64,000 bases of DNA. Origin: Herbaspirillum rhizosphaerae. GTDB lineage: Bacteria; Pseudomonadota; Gammaproteobacteria; Burkholderiales; Burkholderiaceae_D. The notes under the pieces are model-generated. The model had not been told where the DNA came from and ran no database searches. It saw nothing but the letters and a program-made list of their open reading frames with translations. The stretch covers positions 89,986-153,985 of the forward strand of contig NZ_LFLU01000014.1 of the NCBI RefSeq assembly GCF_001189965.1, written 5' to 3'. Positions within the stretch are counted from its first letter, which is position 1. Every line of letters starts with the position of its first letter. Shown here piece after piece: positions 10,379 through 18,896 of the stretch. Position numbers and translations under genes: made by a program.

Positions 10379-11812
10379 TTAATGAGTCTCCTGGTGAAGT
10401 GGCGCGGACTGCAACTGCGCCCCGACCAAATGCTGCACAACGCGCTCCATCTTCATGAAGCGCGAACCTTTTACCAATACCGTCGCCGTCGCGGATGCAG
10501 CCTCTTGGGCGGCGGCGCTGACGGCATCGATGGTGTCGAAATGCCGCGCCGGGAATGAGGCTCCCGGCACGGCGTTGTATGCGTCGATGGCGTCGCGCAT
10601 GGCGTCGCCGAAACCGAGGAAATGCTCGATGCCGCGTTCGCGGGCATAGGCGCCGATTTCCCGGTGGAATTTGGGACCTTCGTTGCCGACCTCGCCCATG
10701 TCGCCCAAGGCCAGCACGCGCGGCGCGGCGGCTTGGGCCAGAACGTCGATGGCGGCCCGCACCGAATCCGGATTGGCGTTGTAGGTGTCGTCGACGACCA
10801 GTGCGCCGCTGACTGCAGTCTTGCGTTGCAGGCGGCCGCTGACCGGCTGAAACGCTTCCAGCCCGCGCACCACGGCGGCCGCGGAAATGCCGGCGCCCAG
10901 CGCGCAGGCGGTAGCGGCCAGCGCGTTGCGCACGTTGTGCTCGCCGACGGCGGCAAGCTTGATGCCGAACTGCTGCACGCGATCGCCGATGTGTGCAGTG
11001 ACGGCAATCGCGCTGCCGAATTCGCGCGCCTGATAGCTGCCGCTGACATCCGCATCCTGATTCAGCCCGAAGCTGATCACCGGACGCGTGCCGGCGATCT
11101 CGCGCCAGACCCAGGCGTAGTCGTCTTCCGCCGGAAACACGGCGATACCATCCGCCGGCAGGGCCTCAAAGACGGCGCCGTTTTCACGCGCGACGGCTTC
11201 GACGCTTGCCATGAATTCCTGATGTTCGCGCTGTGCGTTGTTGACCAGCGCCAGCGTCGGACGAGCGATTTCCGCCAGCACGGCGATTTCGCCGGGATGG
11301 TTCATGCCGAGCTCGACCACCGCCGCCTGATGTTGCGGTTGCAGGCGGAACAGGGTCAGCGGCACGCCGATTTCGTTGTTGAAGTTGCCGCGCGTGGCCA
11401 GGCTGCGATCTTCGCCGAATGCCGCCGTCAAGATCGATGCGATCATTTCCTTGACGGTGGTCTTGCCGTTGCTGCCGGTGACGGCAATCACCGGCACATT
11501 GAATTGCTGGCGCCAGTGACGCGCGATCTGGCCCAGCGCCACACGGGTGTCCGGAACGACGATGGCGGGGATGCTCAGACCTGTCGGCACGCGCTCCACC
11601 ACCACGGCGGCGGCACCTAGTCCGGCGACAGCGTCGAGGAAATCGTGTGCGTCGAAACGCTCGCCGCGCAGGGCGACGAACAGGTTGCCAGGTGCCACTG
11701 CACGGCTGTCGGTGGTGACGCCGCGCACCGTGAGTTCGCCGCCGGCGTTATGTACGCCATGCACGGTCGCGCCGTCCAGCCACTGCTGCAATTGTCCAAG
11801 CGTCGCCTGCAC
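10379..11812 (-). CDS. murF: UDP-N-acetylmuramoyl-tripeptide--D-alanyl-D-alanine ligase MurF
   Basis: MurF attaches the D-Ala-D-Ala dipeptide made by Ddl. I chose a GTG start at 11812 because GGGAGG lies six bases upstream, no in-frame ATG is nearby and the product (477 residues, starting [14 protein letters not shown]) fits the family. The GTG shares one base with the murE stop TAG. The P-loop [11 protein letters not shown] is at 113-123, followed by [12 protein letters not shown] and [12 protein letters not shown], both typical of MurF. The segment [12 protein letters not shown] marks the C-terminal domain. Confidence 0.94.
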   Translation of the reverse strand: MQATLGQLQQWLDGATVHGVHNAGGELTVRGVTTDSRAVAPGNLFVALRGERFDAHDFLDAVAGLGAAAVVVERVPTGLSIPAIVVPDTRVALGQIARHWRQQFNVPVIAVTGSNGKTTVKEMIASILTAAFGEDRSLATRGNFNNEIGVPLTLFRLQPQHQAAVVELGMNHPGEIAVLAEIARPTLALVNNAQREHQEFMASVEAVARENGAVFEALPADGIAVFPAEDDYAWVWREIAGTRPVISFGLNQDADVSGSYQAREFGSAIAVTAHIGDRVQQFGIKLAAVGEHNVRNALAATACALGAGISAAAVVRGLEAFQPVSGRLQRKTAVSGALVVDDTYNANPDSVRAAIDVLAQAAAPRVLALGDMGEVGNEGPKFHREIGAYARERGIEHFLGFGDAMRDAIDAYNAVPGASFPARHFDTIDAVSAAAQEAASATATVLVKGSRFMKMERVVQHLVGAQLQSAPLHQETH

Positions 11813-13350
11813 TATGCACCTCCCATCATCGTGGAGCGCGCGGCCAAAGCCAGTGCAACGTGGTCGGCATCGAGGAAGGGATATTTCTTGCCCGCGATTT
11901 CCTGATAGGTTTCGTGGCCCTTGCCCGCCAGCAGGACGACATCCTGCTTGACCGCGTGGCGTACCGCCCACAGGATGGCGCCGGCGCGGTCGGTCATGAC
12001 ATGCGGCACGATGCGGCCCATGCCGCTCTTGATATGCGAAATGATGACGTTGGGATCTTCGCTGCGCGGATTGTCGCTGGTCAGGATCACGTGATCGGCC
12101 AGTTCGGAGGCCGAGCCCATCTCCGGGCGCTTGCCCGGATCGCGATCGCCGCCGCAGCCGAACACGCACCACAGTTCGCCGCCGCGCTGAGCGGCAACCT
12201 GGCGCAGGGCGATCAAAGTCTTTTCCAATGCATCCGGCGTATGCGCATAGTCGATCACAATCAGCGGCACTTCCTGCCCGCCGAACTGTTGCATGCGGCC
12301 CGGCACGGCGGTCAGCGTGGCGATCACCGCCAAGGCTGCGTCCCAGCCGGTGCCCTTGGCCAGCATGACGCCGAGAATGCCGAGCACATTGCTGACGTTG
12401 AACTGCCCGACCAGTTGCGTCTTGATCTGGCCCGAACCGAATGGCGATTCGATATGGAAGCTGGTGCCGGTATTGGTGCTGCGGATCGCCGAGGCGCGCA
12501 GCACCGGCACGTCATCTGCCGTGACGTCGCCGAGCGAATAGCCGATCACCGGAATATTCTTGGCCTGCAGGTAAGGAATCAGACGCTGCCCCATCTGGTC
12601 GTCCAGATTGATGACGGCATGCTGCAGACCCGGCGAATCGAACAGCTGAATCTTGGCGGCTTCGTAGGCGATCATGTCGCCGTGATAGTCGAGATGATCG
12701 CGTGTGAAATTGGTAAACAGGGCGACGTCGACGTGCAACCCGTTCAGGCGGCCCTGATCGAGTCCGATGGACGAGGCTTCGATCGCCAGCACCGAAGCGC
12801 GTGCGGTGCGCAGGTCGGACAGCTTGCGTTGCAGCAGCACCGCGTCCGGCGTGGTGTAGCCGGTGACGTCGAACGCATGCGGCTTGCCGTCCTGGAACAT
12901 GCCCACGCCCAGCGTGCCGACCACCGCCGCCGGGGCCGAGGAGCCTTGCAGGCGCGACAGCGCCATGCCCAGCCAGTACGAGCACGAGGTCTTGCCGTTG
13001 GTGCCGGTCACCGCGACGCTGAACATGTCCTTGTCGGGCTGCTGGTAATACATATTGGCGGTGAATCCGGCGAGGTGCTTCAGGCCCTTGACGCCGAAAT
13101 GCGGCAAATCTTCCTTGTCGTCCCAGGCAAATCCAGCCTCTTCGTAGACGACCGCAACGGCGCCGCGCTCGATGGCGTCGGCGATATAGCGGCGGCCGTC
13201 GGCGCTGTCGCCGGGGTAGGCAAAGAACACATCGCCGGCCTGCACACGGCGCGAATCAGCGGTTAAATTCGCAGTCGGACTGGCGTTGGCAGCGGAAATG
13301 CCGTGCAGCCAGTCGACAATTTTTTGCGCGGAAAGCATGGTTGCAGGCAT
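11812..13350 (-). CDS. murE: UDP-N-acetylmuramoyl-L-alanyl-D-glutamate--2,6-diaminopimelate ligase MurE
   Basis: MurE adds the third stem residue. The 512-residue product carries the P-loop GTNGKTS at 116-122 and DNPRSEDP at 426-433. In the MurE family the DNPR motif marks enzymes that use meso-diaminopimelate rather than lysine, as expected in a Gram-negative. LTADSRRVQAGDVFFA near residue 30 is the usual N-terminal UDP-binding segment. The ATG at 13350 is preceded by GAGGAG with an 8-base spacer and overlaps the ftsI stop by one base (TAATG). Confidence 0.96.
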   Translation of the reverse strand: MPATMLSAQKIVDWLHGISAANASPTANLTADSRRVQAGDVFFAYPGDSADGRRYIADAIERGAVAVVYEEAGFAWDDKEDLPHFGVKGLKHLAGFTANMYYQQPDKDMFSVAVTGTNGKTSCSYWLGMALSRLQGSSAPAAVVGTLGVGMFQDGKPHAFDVTGYTTPDAVLLQRKLSDLRTARASVLAIEASSIGLDQGRLNGLHVDVALFTNFTRDHLDYHGDMIAYEAAKIQLFDSPGLQHAVINLDDQMGQRLIPYLQAKNIPVIGYSLGDVTADDVPVLRASAIRSTNTGTSFHIESPFGSGQIKTQLVGQFNVSNVLGILGVMLAKGTGWDAALAVIATLTAVPGRMQQFGGQEVPLIVIDYAHTPDALEKTLIALRQVAAQRGGELWCVFGCGGDRDPGKRPEMGSASELADHVILTSDNPRSEDPNVIISHIKSGMGRIVPHVMTDRAGAILWAVRHAVKQDVVLLAGKGHETYQEIAGKKYPFLDADHVALALAARSTMMGGA

Positions 13351-15131
13351 TACATGCTCTCCTCTAAGGCATCTTTTGGAATGATGATATTGGTCACGCT
13401 GGAGTCCGGCGCGACATTGAGCGCGCGTAAAGCGTTGGCCGTTACATTGGCAAAAACCGGGCCGGCGACAGTGCCGCCGTAGTGGCTGCCGGCACTGGGT
13501 TCATCCAGCATCACGGCGATGATCAGGCGCGGGTCGGACATCGGCGCAATGCCGACAAACGACGACACATATTTTTTCACGTACTTGCCGCCTTCGATCT
13601 TGTAGGCGGTGCCGGTCTTGCCGCCGACGCGATAGCCCGGCACCTGGGCCTGCGGCGCGGTGCCGCCCGGCGCCACCACGGTTTCCAGCATGCGGCGCAT
13701 TTGCAGCGCGGTGTTTTCGGAAATCACGCGATGCCCGATCGGCAGGTCGTTGACCTTCTGGAACGACAGCGGAATCAGGTCGCCGTTGCGGGCAAAGATC
13801 GTATAGGCATGCGCCAGCTGAATCAGCGATACCGAGATGCCGTGGCCGTAGCTCATCGTCGCCTGCTCGATCGGACGCCACGATTTGTAAGGCCGCACAC
13901 GGCCGGCAACCGCGCCCGGGAAACCGAACTTCGGCTGCTGACCGAGACCGATGCTGGTAAACATTTCCCACATTTCCTGCGGCGGCATTTCCAGCGCGAT
14001 CTTGGCGGTGCCGATGTTGGATGATTTTTCGATAATCTGTGCGACCGTCAGCGGGCCGTGCGCGTGCGAATCGCCGATGGTGGCAGTGCCGATGGTCAGC
14101 TTGCCGGGCGAAGTCTGGAACACGGTGCTCGGCGTCACTCGATGGGTATCCAGCGCCAGCGCCACGGTAAAGGGTTTCAGGGTCGAGCCCGGTTCGAAGG
14201 TGTCGGTCAGGACGCGGTTGCGCAATTGCGCGCCGGTCAGCACCGAGCGGTCGTTCGGGTTGTAGGTCGGCAGGTTCGCCAGCGCCAGCACTTCGCCGGT
14301 GCGCGCGTCGACGACGATGATGCCGCCGGCCTTGGCCTTGTTCTTTTCGACCGCTTCTTTCAGCTGCGTAAAGGCGATGTACTGGATCTTGCTGTCGATG
14401 GACAAGGTCAGGTCCTTGCCGTCGTGCGGTTCGCGCACGGCTTCGATGTCTTCGACGATGCGGCCGAGACGGTCCTTGATCACGCGGCGGCTGCCGGTAA
14501 CGCCGGCCAGCGTTTTCTGCGAGCCGAGTTCCATGCCGTCCTGTCCGGCGTCTTCCACATTGGTAAAGCCCACGACGTGGGCCATGACTTCGCCTTCGGG
14601 ATAGAAGCGCTTGTATTCCTTGCGCGTCTCGATGCCGGCGATGCCGAGCTTGACGATCTTGTCGGCGGTGTCCTGCTCGACCTGGCGCTTCAGATAGACG
14701 AAGTTGCGGTCGGAATCGAGCTTCTTGCGCAGTTCGGCGTCGCTCATGTCGAGCAGCTTGGCCAGGTCGCGCAGCTTGTCCTTGGGCGCTTCCTGCACGT
14801 CGTCGGGGATCGCCCAGATCGCCTTGACCGGCACCGACGAGGCCAGCACCTGGCCGTTGCGGTCGGTGATCTTGCCGCGCGTGGCCGGCAGCTCAAGCGT
14901 ACGCGCGTAGCGCGAAGCGCCCTGTTTTTGCAGGAAGTCGGTGGACATGCCTTGCAGCCACAGCGCGCGCGCAGCCAGCGCCAGGAATGCCATGAACAGC
15001 ACGAACAACACCACGCGCGAACGCCAGGCCGGCATCGCGACCTGCAATACCGGGCTGGCCGAGAACGCGACGCCGCGCGAGGCAGCGACGCGGCCTCCCG
15101 TGACGTTGGTGCGTGGCGGCATGCGCGTCAT
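13350..15131 (-). CDS. ftsI: Septal peptidoglycan transpeptidase FtsI (PBP3)
   Basis: This class B penicillin-binding protein cross-links peptidoglycan at the septum. It is 593 residues long with one membrane anchor at about 39-57 and a periplasmic dimerisation domain that includes LPATRGKITDRNGQVLA. The transpeptidase domain has all three active-site motifs: STLK (316-319, nucleophile Ser316), SSN (370-372) and KTGT (505-508). It overlaps ftsL by 4 bases and murE by 1 base. Confidence 0.96.
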   Translation of the reverse strand: MTRMPPRTNVTGGRVAASRGVAFSASPVLQVAMPAWRSRVVLFVLFMAFLALAARALWLQGMSTDFLQKQGASRYARTLELPATRGKITDRNGQVLASSVPVKAIWAIPDDVQEAPKDKLRDLAKLLDMSDAELRKKLDSDRNFVYLKRQVEQDTADKIVKLGIAGIETRKEYKRFYPEGEVMAHVVGFTNVEDAGQDGMELGSQKTLAGVTGSRRVIKDRLGRIVEDIEAVREPHDGKDLTLSIDSKIQYIAFTQLKEAVEKNKAKAGGIIVVDARTGEVLALANLPTYNPNDRSVLTGAQLRNRVLTDTFEPGSTLKPFTVALALDTHRVTPSTVFQTSPGKLTIGTATIGDSHAHGPLTVAQIIEKSSNIGTAKIALEMPPQEMWEMFTSIGLGQQPKFGFPGAVAGRVRPYKSWRPIEQATMSYGHGISVSLIQLAHAYTIFARNGDLIPLSFQKVNDLPIGHRVISENTALQMRRMLETVVAPGGTAPQAQVPGYRVGGKTGTAYKIEGGKYVKKYVSSFVGIAPMSDPRLIIAVMLDEPSAGSHYGGTVAGPVFANVTANALRALNVAPDSSVTNIIIPKDALEESM

Positions 15132-15400
15132 TTGTTCCTCACCGTCAGGTATTGGGTTCGTTCCGGCGTCAGCGAGACCATGTTCAGGTCGCGTCGCGCC
15201 AGCGCTTCAATACGGGAATTCTTGCCCAGCGTGGATTGGTCCAGCTGCAGTTGCGCCCAGTCGATGTCGAGCTGGCGCGCCGTCGACTGAGCACGTTCGA
15301 GCTCGATGAACAACTGGCGCGCCTGATATTGGGCATTGACCAGCGACAGCGCACACAGCACCAGTACGGCAGTGACAAGGAAGCTCAGGCGGCCGGTCAT
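15128..15400 (-). CDS. ftsL: Cell division protein FtsL
   Basis: FtsL is a small bitopic protein that forms the FtsQLB complex and activates FtsWI. The product has 90 residues: a short N-terminus, one membrane segment at about 4-22 ([17 protein letters not shown]) and a periplasmic coiled-coil with heptad-like Leu/Ile spacing. Sequence conservation in FtsL is low, so the call rests on size, topology and position between rsmH and ftsI. It overlaps each neighbour by 4 bases. Confidence 0.9.
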   Translation of the reverse strand: MTGRLSFLVTAVLVLCALSLVNAQYQARQLFIELERAQSTARQLDIDWAQLQLDQSTLGKNSRIEALARRDLNMVSLTPERTQYLTVRNK

Positions 15401-16359
15401 GATGCGTCCTCAGCGACTGTGCGTTCGAGCGAACGCATCACGGCGGAACGGGCGCGCGGGTTGGCGGCGACTTCGGCGTCGCTCGGCTTGACGCGGGAAT
15501 GCAATTTCCCGAGGGGTTGCGGCAGGTCGACCGCACGAATCGGCAGGCGGCGGTCCGGCTGCGGCACATGGGCTTTGGATGCCATGAACTGCTTGACGAT
15601 GCGATCTTCCAACGAGTGAAAGCTGATCACAACCAATCTCCCATACTGCGCCATCTGCCGAAATGCTTTTTCCAGTCCTATTTCGAGTTCTTCAAGCTCT
15701 TGATTGATGAAAATCCGTATAGCCTGAAAGGTACGAGTGGCCGGGTCTTTGCCTTTCTCGCGGGTTTTGACGGCTTGTGCCACGAGCGTGGCAAGCTGTC
15801 GTGTGGTTGAAATTGGCTCGACTGCCCGGCGAGCAACAATCGTCTTTGCAATCTGAACAGCAAACCGTTCTTCCCCATAATCTCGTATCACCTTTGCTAT
15901 CGTCTGTTCGTCCGCCGTTGCCAGCCACTCCGCTGCCGACACGCCGCGCGTGGTATCCATGCGCATGTCCAGCGGGCCATCGAACCGAAAACTGAAACCC
16001 CGCGCCGCGTCATCCACCTGCGGCGAAGAAATACCCAAATCCATCAACACGCCATCGACACGTGTCACACCATGCGCCGCCAGCGCCTGATCCAGCGTCG
16101 CAAAGCTGTCATGCACAATGGCGAAACGCGGATCCGCAATGGTCTGCGCCGTGGCAATCGCCAGCGGATCCTTGTCGAACGCGATCAAGCGTCCACGCGC
16201 GCTGAGGCGCTCCAAAATCTTGCGGCTATGCCCGCCGCGGCCGAAGGTGCCGTCCAGATAGACACCGTCAGCCCGGCCGCCTTCTATTACCAGGGCATCC
16301 ACCGCTTCATCCAACAACACCGTACGGTGCTGCAAATCGGGCACCGATTGCAAAGTCAT
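15397..16359 (-). CDS. rsmH: 16S rRNA (cytosine-1402-N4)-methyltransferase RsmH
   Basis: RsmH (formerly MraW) methylates N4 of C1402 in the ribosomal P site using S-adenosylmethionine. The 320-residue product contains [13 protein letters not shown] near the start and [14 protein letters not shown] as the SAM-binding loop. [19 protein letters not shown] and [15 protein letters not shown] are further family hallmarks. It is the second gene of the dcw cluster, 12 bases after mraZ, and its stop overlaps the ftsL start by 4 bases. Confidence 0.96.
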   Translation of the reverse strand: MTLQSVPDLQHRTVLLDEAVDALVIEGGRADGVYLDGTFGRGGHSRKILERLSARGRLIAFDKDPLAIATAQTIADPRFAIVHDSFATLDQALAAHGVTRVDGVLMDLGISSPQVDDAARGFSFRFDGPLDMRMDTTRGVSAAEWLATADEQTIAKVIRDYGEERFAVQIAKTIVARRAVEPISTTRQLATLVAQAVKTREKGKDPATRTFQAIRIFINQELEELEIGLEKAFRQMAQYGRLVVISFHSLEDRIVKQFMASKAHVPQPDRRLPIRAVDLPQPLGKLHSRVKPSDAEVAANPRARSAVMRSLERTVAEDAS

Positions 16360-16371
16360 CGCGTCGTGCCG

Positions 16372-16800
16372 TCAGAAGGAAAAATTGCTCAACACATCCG
16401 GCATGCCCGCAGCAACAGCTTCCGATTCGTTCTCGGCCAGCTTGGCGGCATCCCAGATTTCAAAATGGCTGCCCATGCCCAGCAACATGACGTCGCGCTC
16501 CAGGCCGACCGCTGCCCGCAACTCCGGCGCGATCAGGATGCGGCCGGCGGAGTCGAGCTCCACGTCGCACGCATTGCCGAGGAAAACGCGTTGCCAGGCG
16601 CGCGCCGACATCGGCCACGCGGCGATCTGCTCGCGATGGATTTCCCAGGTCGGACGCGGGAAAAACAGCAGGCAGCCGTGCGGATGGCGCGTCAACGTGA
16701 CCCGTCCTTCGCACTGAACAGCCAAGGCGTCACGATGCCTGGCCGGAATAGACATCCGTCCTTTGGCATCGAGATTGATTGATGACGCGCCTTGAAACAC
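16372..16800 (-). CDS. mraZ: Transcriptional regulator MraZ
   Basis: MraZ is a ring-forming, AbrB-like DNA-binding protein that represses the dcw operon it heads. A GTG start at 16800 gives 142 residues beginning [17 protein letters not shown], which matches the canonical MraZ N-terminus and length. AGG and AAAGG lie 8-17 bases upstream. Two MraZ half-domains are visible: [14 protein letters not shown] in the first and [14 protein letters not shown] in the second, each holding the conserved D-x-x-G-R motif. In-frame ATG codons further upstream would add non-family sequence and were rejected. Confidence 0.93.
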   Translation of the reverse strand: MFQGASSINLDAKGRMSIPARHRDALAVQCEGRVTLTRHPHGCLLFFPRPTWEIHREQIAAWPMSARAWQRVFLGNACDVELDSAGRILIAPELRAAVGLERDVMLLGMGSHFEIWDAAKLAENESEAVAAGMPDVLSNFSF

Positions 16801-16874
16801 TGTGTTTGACCTTTTTTCCTGTCGCTGTTGGCATGCTTGAATTCGGTGTTTCGATGCCGGGAATTCAAAAACAC

Positions 16875-16908
16875 CCCACAAAAAAACACTTTTTCACACT
16901 ATCGCCCA
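16875..16908 (-). promoter_or_regulatory. MraZ-box-like operator: four T-G repeats with 10-bp period
   Basis: On the minus strand the tetramers TGGG, TGTG, TGTT and TGGG start at 16908, 16898, 16888 and 16878, spaced exactly 10 bp. In E. coli MraZ binds TGGGN direct repeats separated by 5 bp, which is the same period. The outer repeats match fully and the middle two are degenerate. The first repeat touches the proposed -10 element, so binding would repress mraZ and the whole cluster. Confidence 0.7.
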
Positions 16909-16936
16909 CTTTAGAGGATGCACTAATACAGGTCAA
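16908..16936 (-). promoter_or_regulatory. Candidate sigma-70 promoter of the dcw cluster
   Basis: Minus-strand TTGACC (16936-16931) is followed after 17 bases by TAAAGT (16913-16908). This would start transcription about 100 bases upstream of the mraZ GTG, inside the MraZ-box-like repeats. The -35 is close to consensus and the -10 is weaker. Confidence 0.5.
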
Positions 16937-17459
16937 GCGATATTCATGGGCCGAAACAGGGATTTTTTTAATAAAGTCAAAGACTTAGCGCGCATAGTTA
17001 AAAAGCATCTAAAAGCGCTTTTTCCTCGAAAATGAATGACTTAGAGAATCTATTGAATGTTCCACTTGAGATATACACATGTGTTTATCTCGAATTCCGC
17101 GTGGTTTCTGGGGGAGAGACGGGTCAGCGAATCAAAAAACGGCCGACCGGCTTGAGAAGGGATTTTTGCAGACTATCAAAAGCACCAACCTGGACCGACA
17201 TACAACGCGACATGAAACCGCACATCAAAATGCAGCCGGCGACGCCACTCAACAATTTACCGGCAACCGAAGTATGCCTGAAAAACGCCGTGCAAAAAAA
17301 TCAGGGCCGCACCGAAAATTCAATCAACGAACACAGAAAACGATGCGTGAAACTCTCCACGGGTATCCGGATTTTTTCAATTCGATGAAATTCCGGTGAA
17401 ATAGATCATGACAATTCAATTAAACATCAGATGGGGCTTGCGGAGTAGGCGCATTCCAA
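16937..17459. other. Gene-free AT-richer region between mraZ and hupB
   Basis: This stretch separates two divergent transcription units. It contains several short overlapping open frames on the plus strand (17032-17399) whose translations resemble no family, have no Shine-Dalgarno sequence and have irregular codon use. I do not support a gene here. It presumably holds distal regulatory sequence. Confidence 0.6.
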
Positions 17460-17468
17460 TGCTAAAAT
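17460..17468 (+). promoter_or_regulatory. Extended -10 promoter element of hupB
   Basis: TGCTAAAAT matches an extended -10 (TGnTAtAAT-like) 32 bases upstream of the hupB GTG. No good -35 is seen at 16-18 bp (TTGCGG is 19 bp away), which is compatible with extended -10 promoters. Confidence 0.45.
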
Positions 17469-17500
17469 CTCGGCACCTTAACAGTGAAAGGAATTTTAAA

Positions 17501-17785
17501 GTGAACAAATCCGAATTGGTCGACGCAATCGCTGCTGATACAGAAATCTCGAAGGCTGCTGCACAACGTGCTTTGGACTCCGTCGTTGAAAACATCATCA
17601 AGGCAGTTACCAAGGGCGACACAGTGCAACTGGTTGGCTTCGGTTCTTTCTCCACAGGCAAGCGCGCTGCTCGTACCGGCCGTAATCCACAAACTGGCGA
17701 AGAAATCAAAATCGCTGCTGCAACTACAGTGAAGTTCTCCGCTGGTAAGTCGTTCAAAGAAGCAGTGAACAAGAAGAAGAAATAA
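17501..17785 (+). CDS. hupB: DNA-binding protein HU
   Basis: HU is a nucleoid-associated protein that bends DNA. The GTG start at 17501, preceded by AAAGGAATTTTAAA, gives a 94-residue product starting [20 protein letters not shown]. The DNA-binding arm signature [21 protein letters not shown] is intact, and the protein ends in KKKK. Length is slightly above E. coli HU (90). No in-frame ATG gives a better N-terminus. Its hupA/hupB assignment is uncertain because Burkholderiales often carry several HU paralogues. Two hairpins follow the stop codon. Confidence 0.93.
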   Translation: MNKSELVDAIAADTEISKAAAQRALDSVVENIIKAVTKGDTVQLVGFGSFSTGKRAARTGRNPQTGEEIKIAAATTVKFSAGKSFKEAVNKKKK

Positions 17786-17792
17786 TGGTTCC

Positions 17793-17831
17793 ATTTGAAT
17801 GCTGTGAACCAGGAGTTCACGGCATTCAAAT
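17793..17831 (+). terminator. Strong hairpin after hupB
   Basis: A 17-bp stem (ATTTGAATGCTGTGAAC with its near-perfect complement, one G-T pair) encloses the 5-base loop CAGGA. It starts 8 bases after the hupB stop. No U-tract follows, so it may protect the 3' end rather than terminate on its own. Confidence 0.55.
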
Positions 17832-17837
17832 ACCGCT

Positions 17838-17858
17838 GCTGCCGCTTCATGCGGCAGC
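17838..17858 (+). terminator. Second hairpin after hupB
   Basis: An 8-bp GC-rich stem (GCTGCCGC/GCGGCAGC) with loop TTCAT lies directly behind the first hairpin. It also lacks a U-run. The tandem arrangement suggests a 3' end of the hupB transcript. Confidence 0.4.
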
Positions 17859-18027
17859 ACACCCTCCCCGGCTTTATCCCGCATCATCCCTCTTCTTCAG
17901 CCTTTCCACCGCATTCCGCCAGCTTCACGCATAGTCAGACGCAGTTCCTTCGCCATGCTCCGGACGCACGAACGCCGCAGTAAACACGTCAGACTTGCCG
18001 CAGCTTGTTTCGTCCCGGATTGTTTGA

Positions 18028-18795
18028 TCAGGCCTGCGCGAACGAAATATCGACCTTGCCGATGTTCTGCAGCAAGGCGTTGACGCTGCTGCCTTTGTCG
18101 GCGAACAGCAGACCGGTGCACGATCCCGTGGTCACGAACTGCCCTGCTTTCAGACCACCGCAACGCTCGCCGACGTGATTGGCCAGCCAGGTCACCAGCG
18201 GCCAGATGTCGACCACCGGGTTGCCGCCGACGGTCTTGGCGACCTCCAGGCCGTTGAAATACAGCTCGGCGTGCTGGATGCTCTGATCGATCTGGCCAAG
18301 GTCGTTGCGTCCCGGACCATAGATAAACGCGCAGTTGCTCAGCGCATCAGCCAGCCCGGCCAGTGGATTGGACGCCGGATATTCGGTATAGCGCGAAGAC
18401 ACCAGCTCGATCGCCGGATGCACCGTACCGACCGCCGCCAGCACTTCTTCTTCGGTGTAAGGCGTGGCGCGAGCCGGCAGATCGCTCTTCATGCGCAGCG
18501 CGATTTCGACTTCGATGCCGCGCGATCCGGCGGTCAGCAAGTCGAAGAAATGATAAGGCGCGGCGAAGATGAACTGGGCCGGCATCGGTGCGCAGCTTGG
18601 CGGCGCGCCCGGCGCCTTGGCGCCGACCTTCCATCCGCCGACCTCGCCCAGCGACCGGGAAACCGTATCCTGCACCGCGTAGGCTTCAGCGGCGTCGGCC
18701 GGAATATATTCATCCGGCAGGCGCGCCAGGGTGATTTCATGCTTGCGCGCCGCCAGCAGCAACTCGGCGGCGGCCTTGATTTTTTGTGTATCCAT
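18028..18795 (-). CDS. 2-keto-4-pentenoate hydratase family protein (FAH superfamily)
   Basis: The 255-residue product resembles the MhpD/DmpE/HpaH hydratases, which add water to 2-hydroxypenta-2,4-dienoate-type products of meta-cleavage pathways. Matching segments are GGWKVGAKAPGAP near residue 57, the metal-site-like GIEVEIALRM near 92 and AAVGTVHPAIELVSSRY. FVTTGSCTGLLFADKGSSV lies near the C-terminus. The ATG at 18795 was chosen because the protein then starts at the family N-terminus. A TTG at 18900 would overlap the previous gene but adds unrelated residues. Its substrate is unknown and no meta-cleavage genes are nearby. It follows the C26-like gene on the same strand. Confidence 0.75.
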   Translation of the reverse strand: MDTQKIKAAAELLLAARKHEITLARLPDEYIPADAAEAYAVQDTVSRSLGEVGGWKVGAKAPGAPPSCAPMPAQFIFAAPYHFFDLLTAGSRGIEVEIALRMKSDLPARATPYTEEEVLAAVGTVHPAIELVSSRYTEYPASNPLAGLADALSNCAFIYGPGRNDLGQIDQSIQHAELYFNGLEVAKTVGGNPVVDIWPLVTWLANHVGERCGGLKAGQFVTTGSCTGLLFADKGSSVNALLQNIGKVDISFAQA

Positions 18796-18896
18796 AGCGA
18801 GATCGATAAAGAAACGCTCCGGTGAAGGAGCATGATTAAAACAAGCAAACCCGGTTGCCCGGCTAACAACGGCAAGCGCCGTTCCCACTGGGGAAT

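Noticed and set aside
17032..17399. Small plus-strand frames between mraZ and hupB
   Set aside because: No Shine-Dalgarno sequence, atypical composition, overlapping frames of similar length and no recognisable product.
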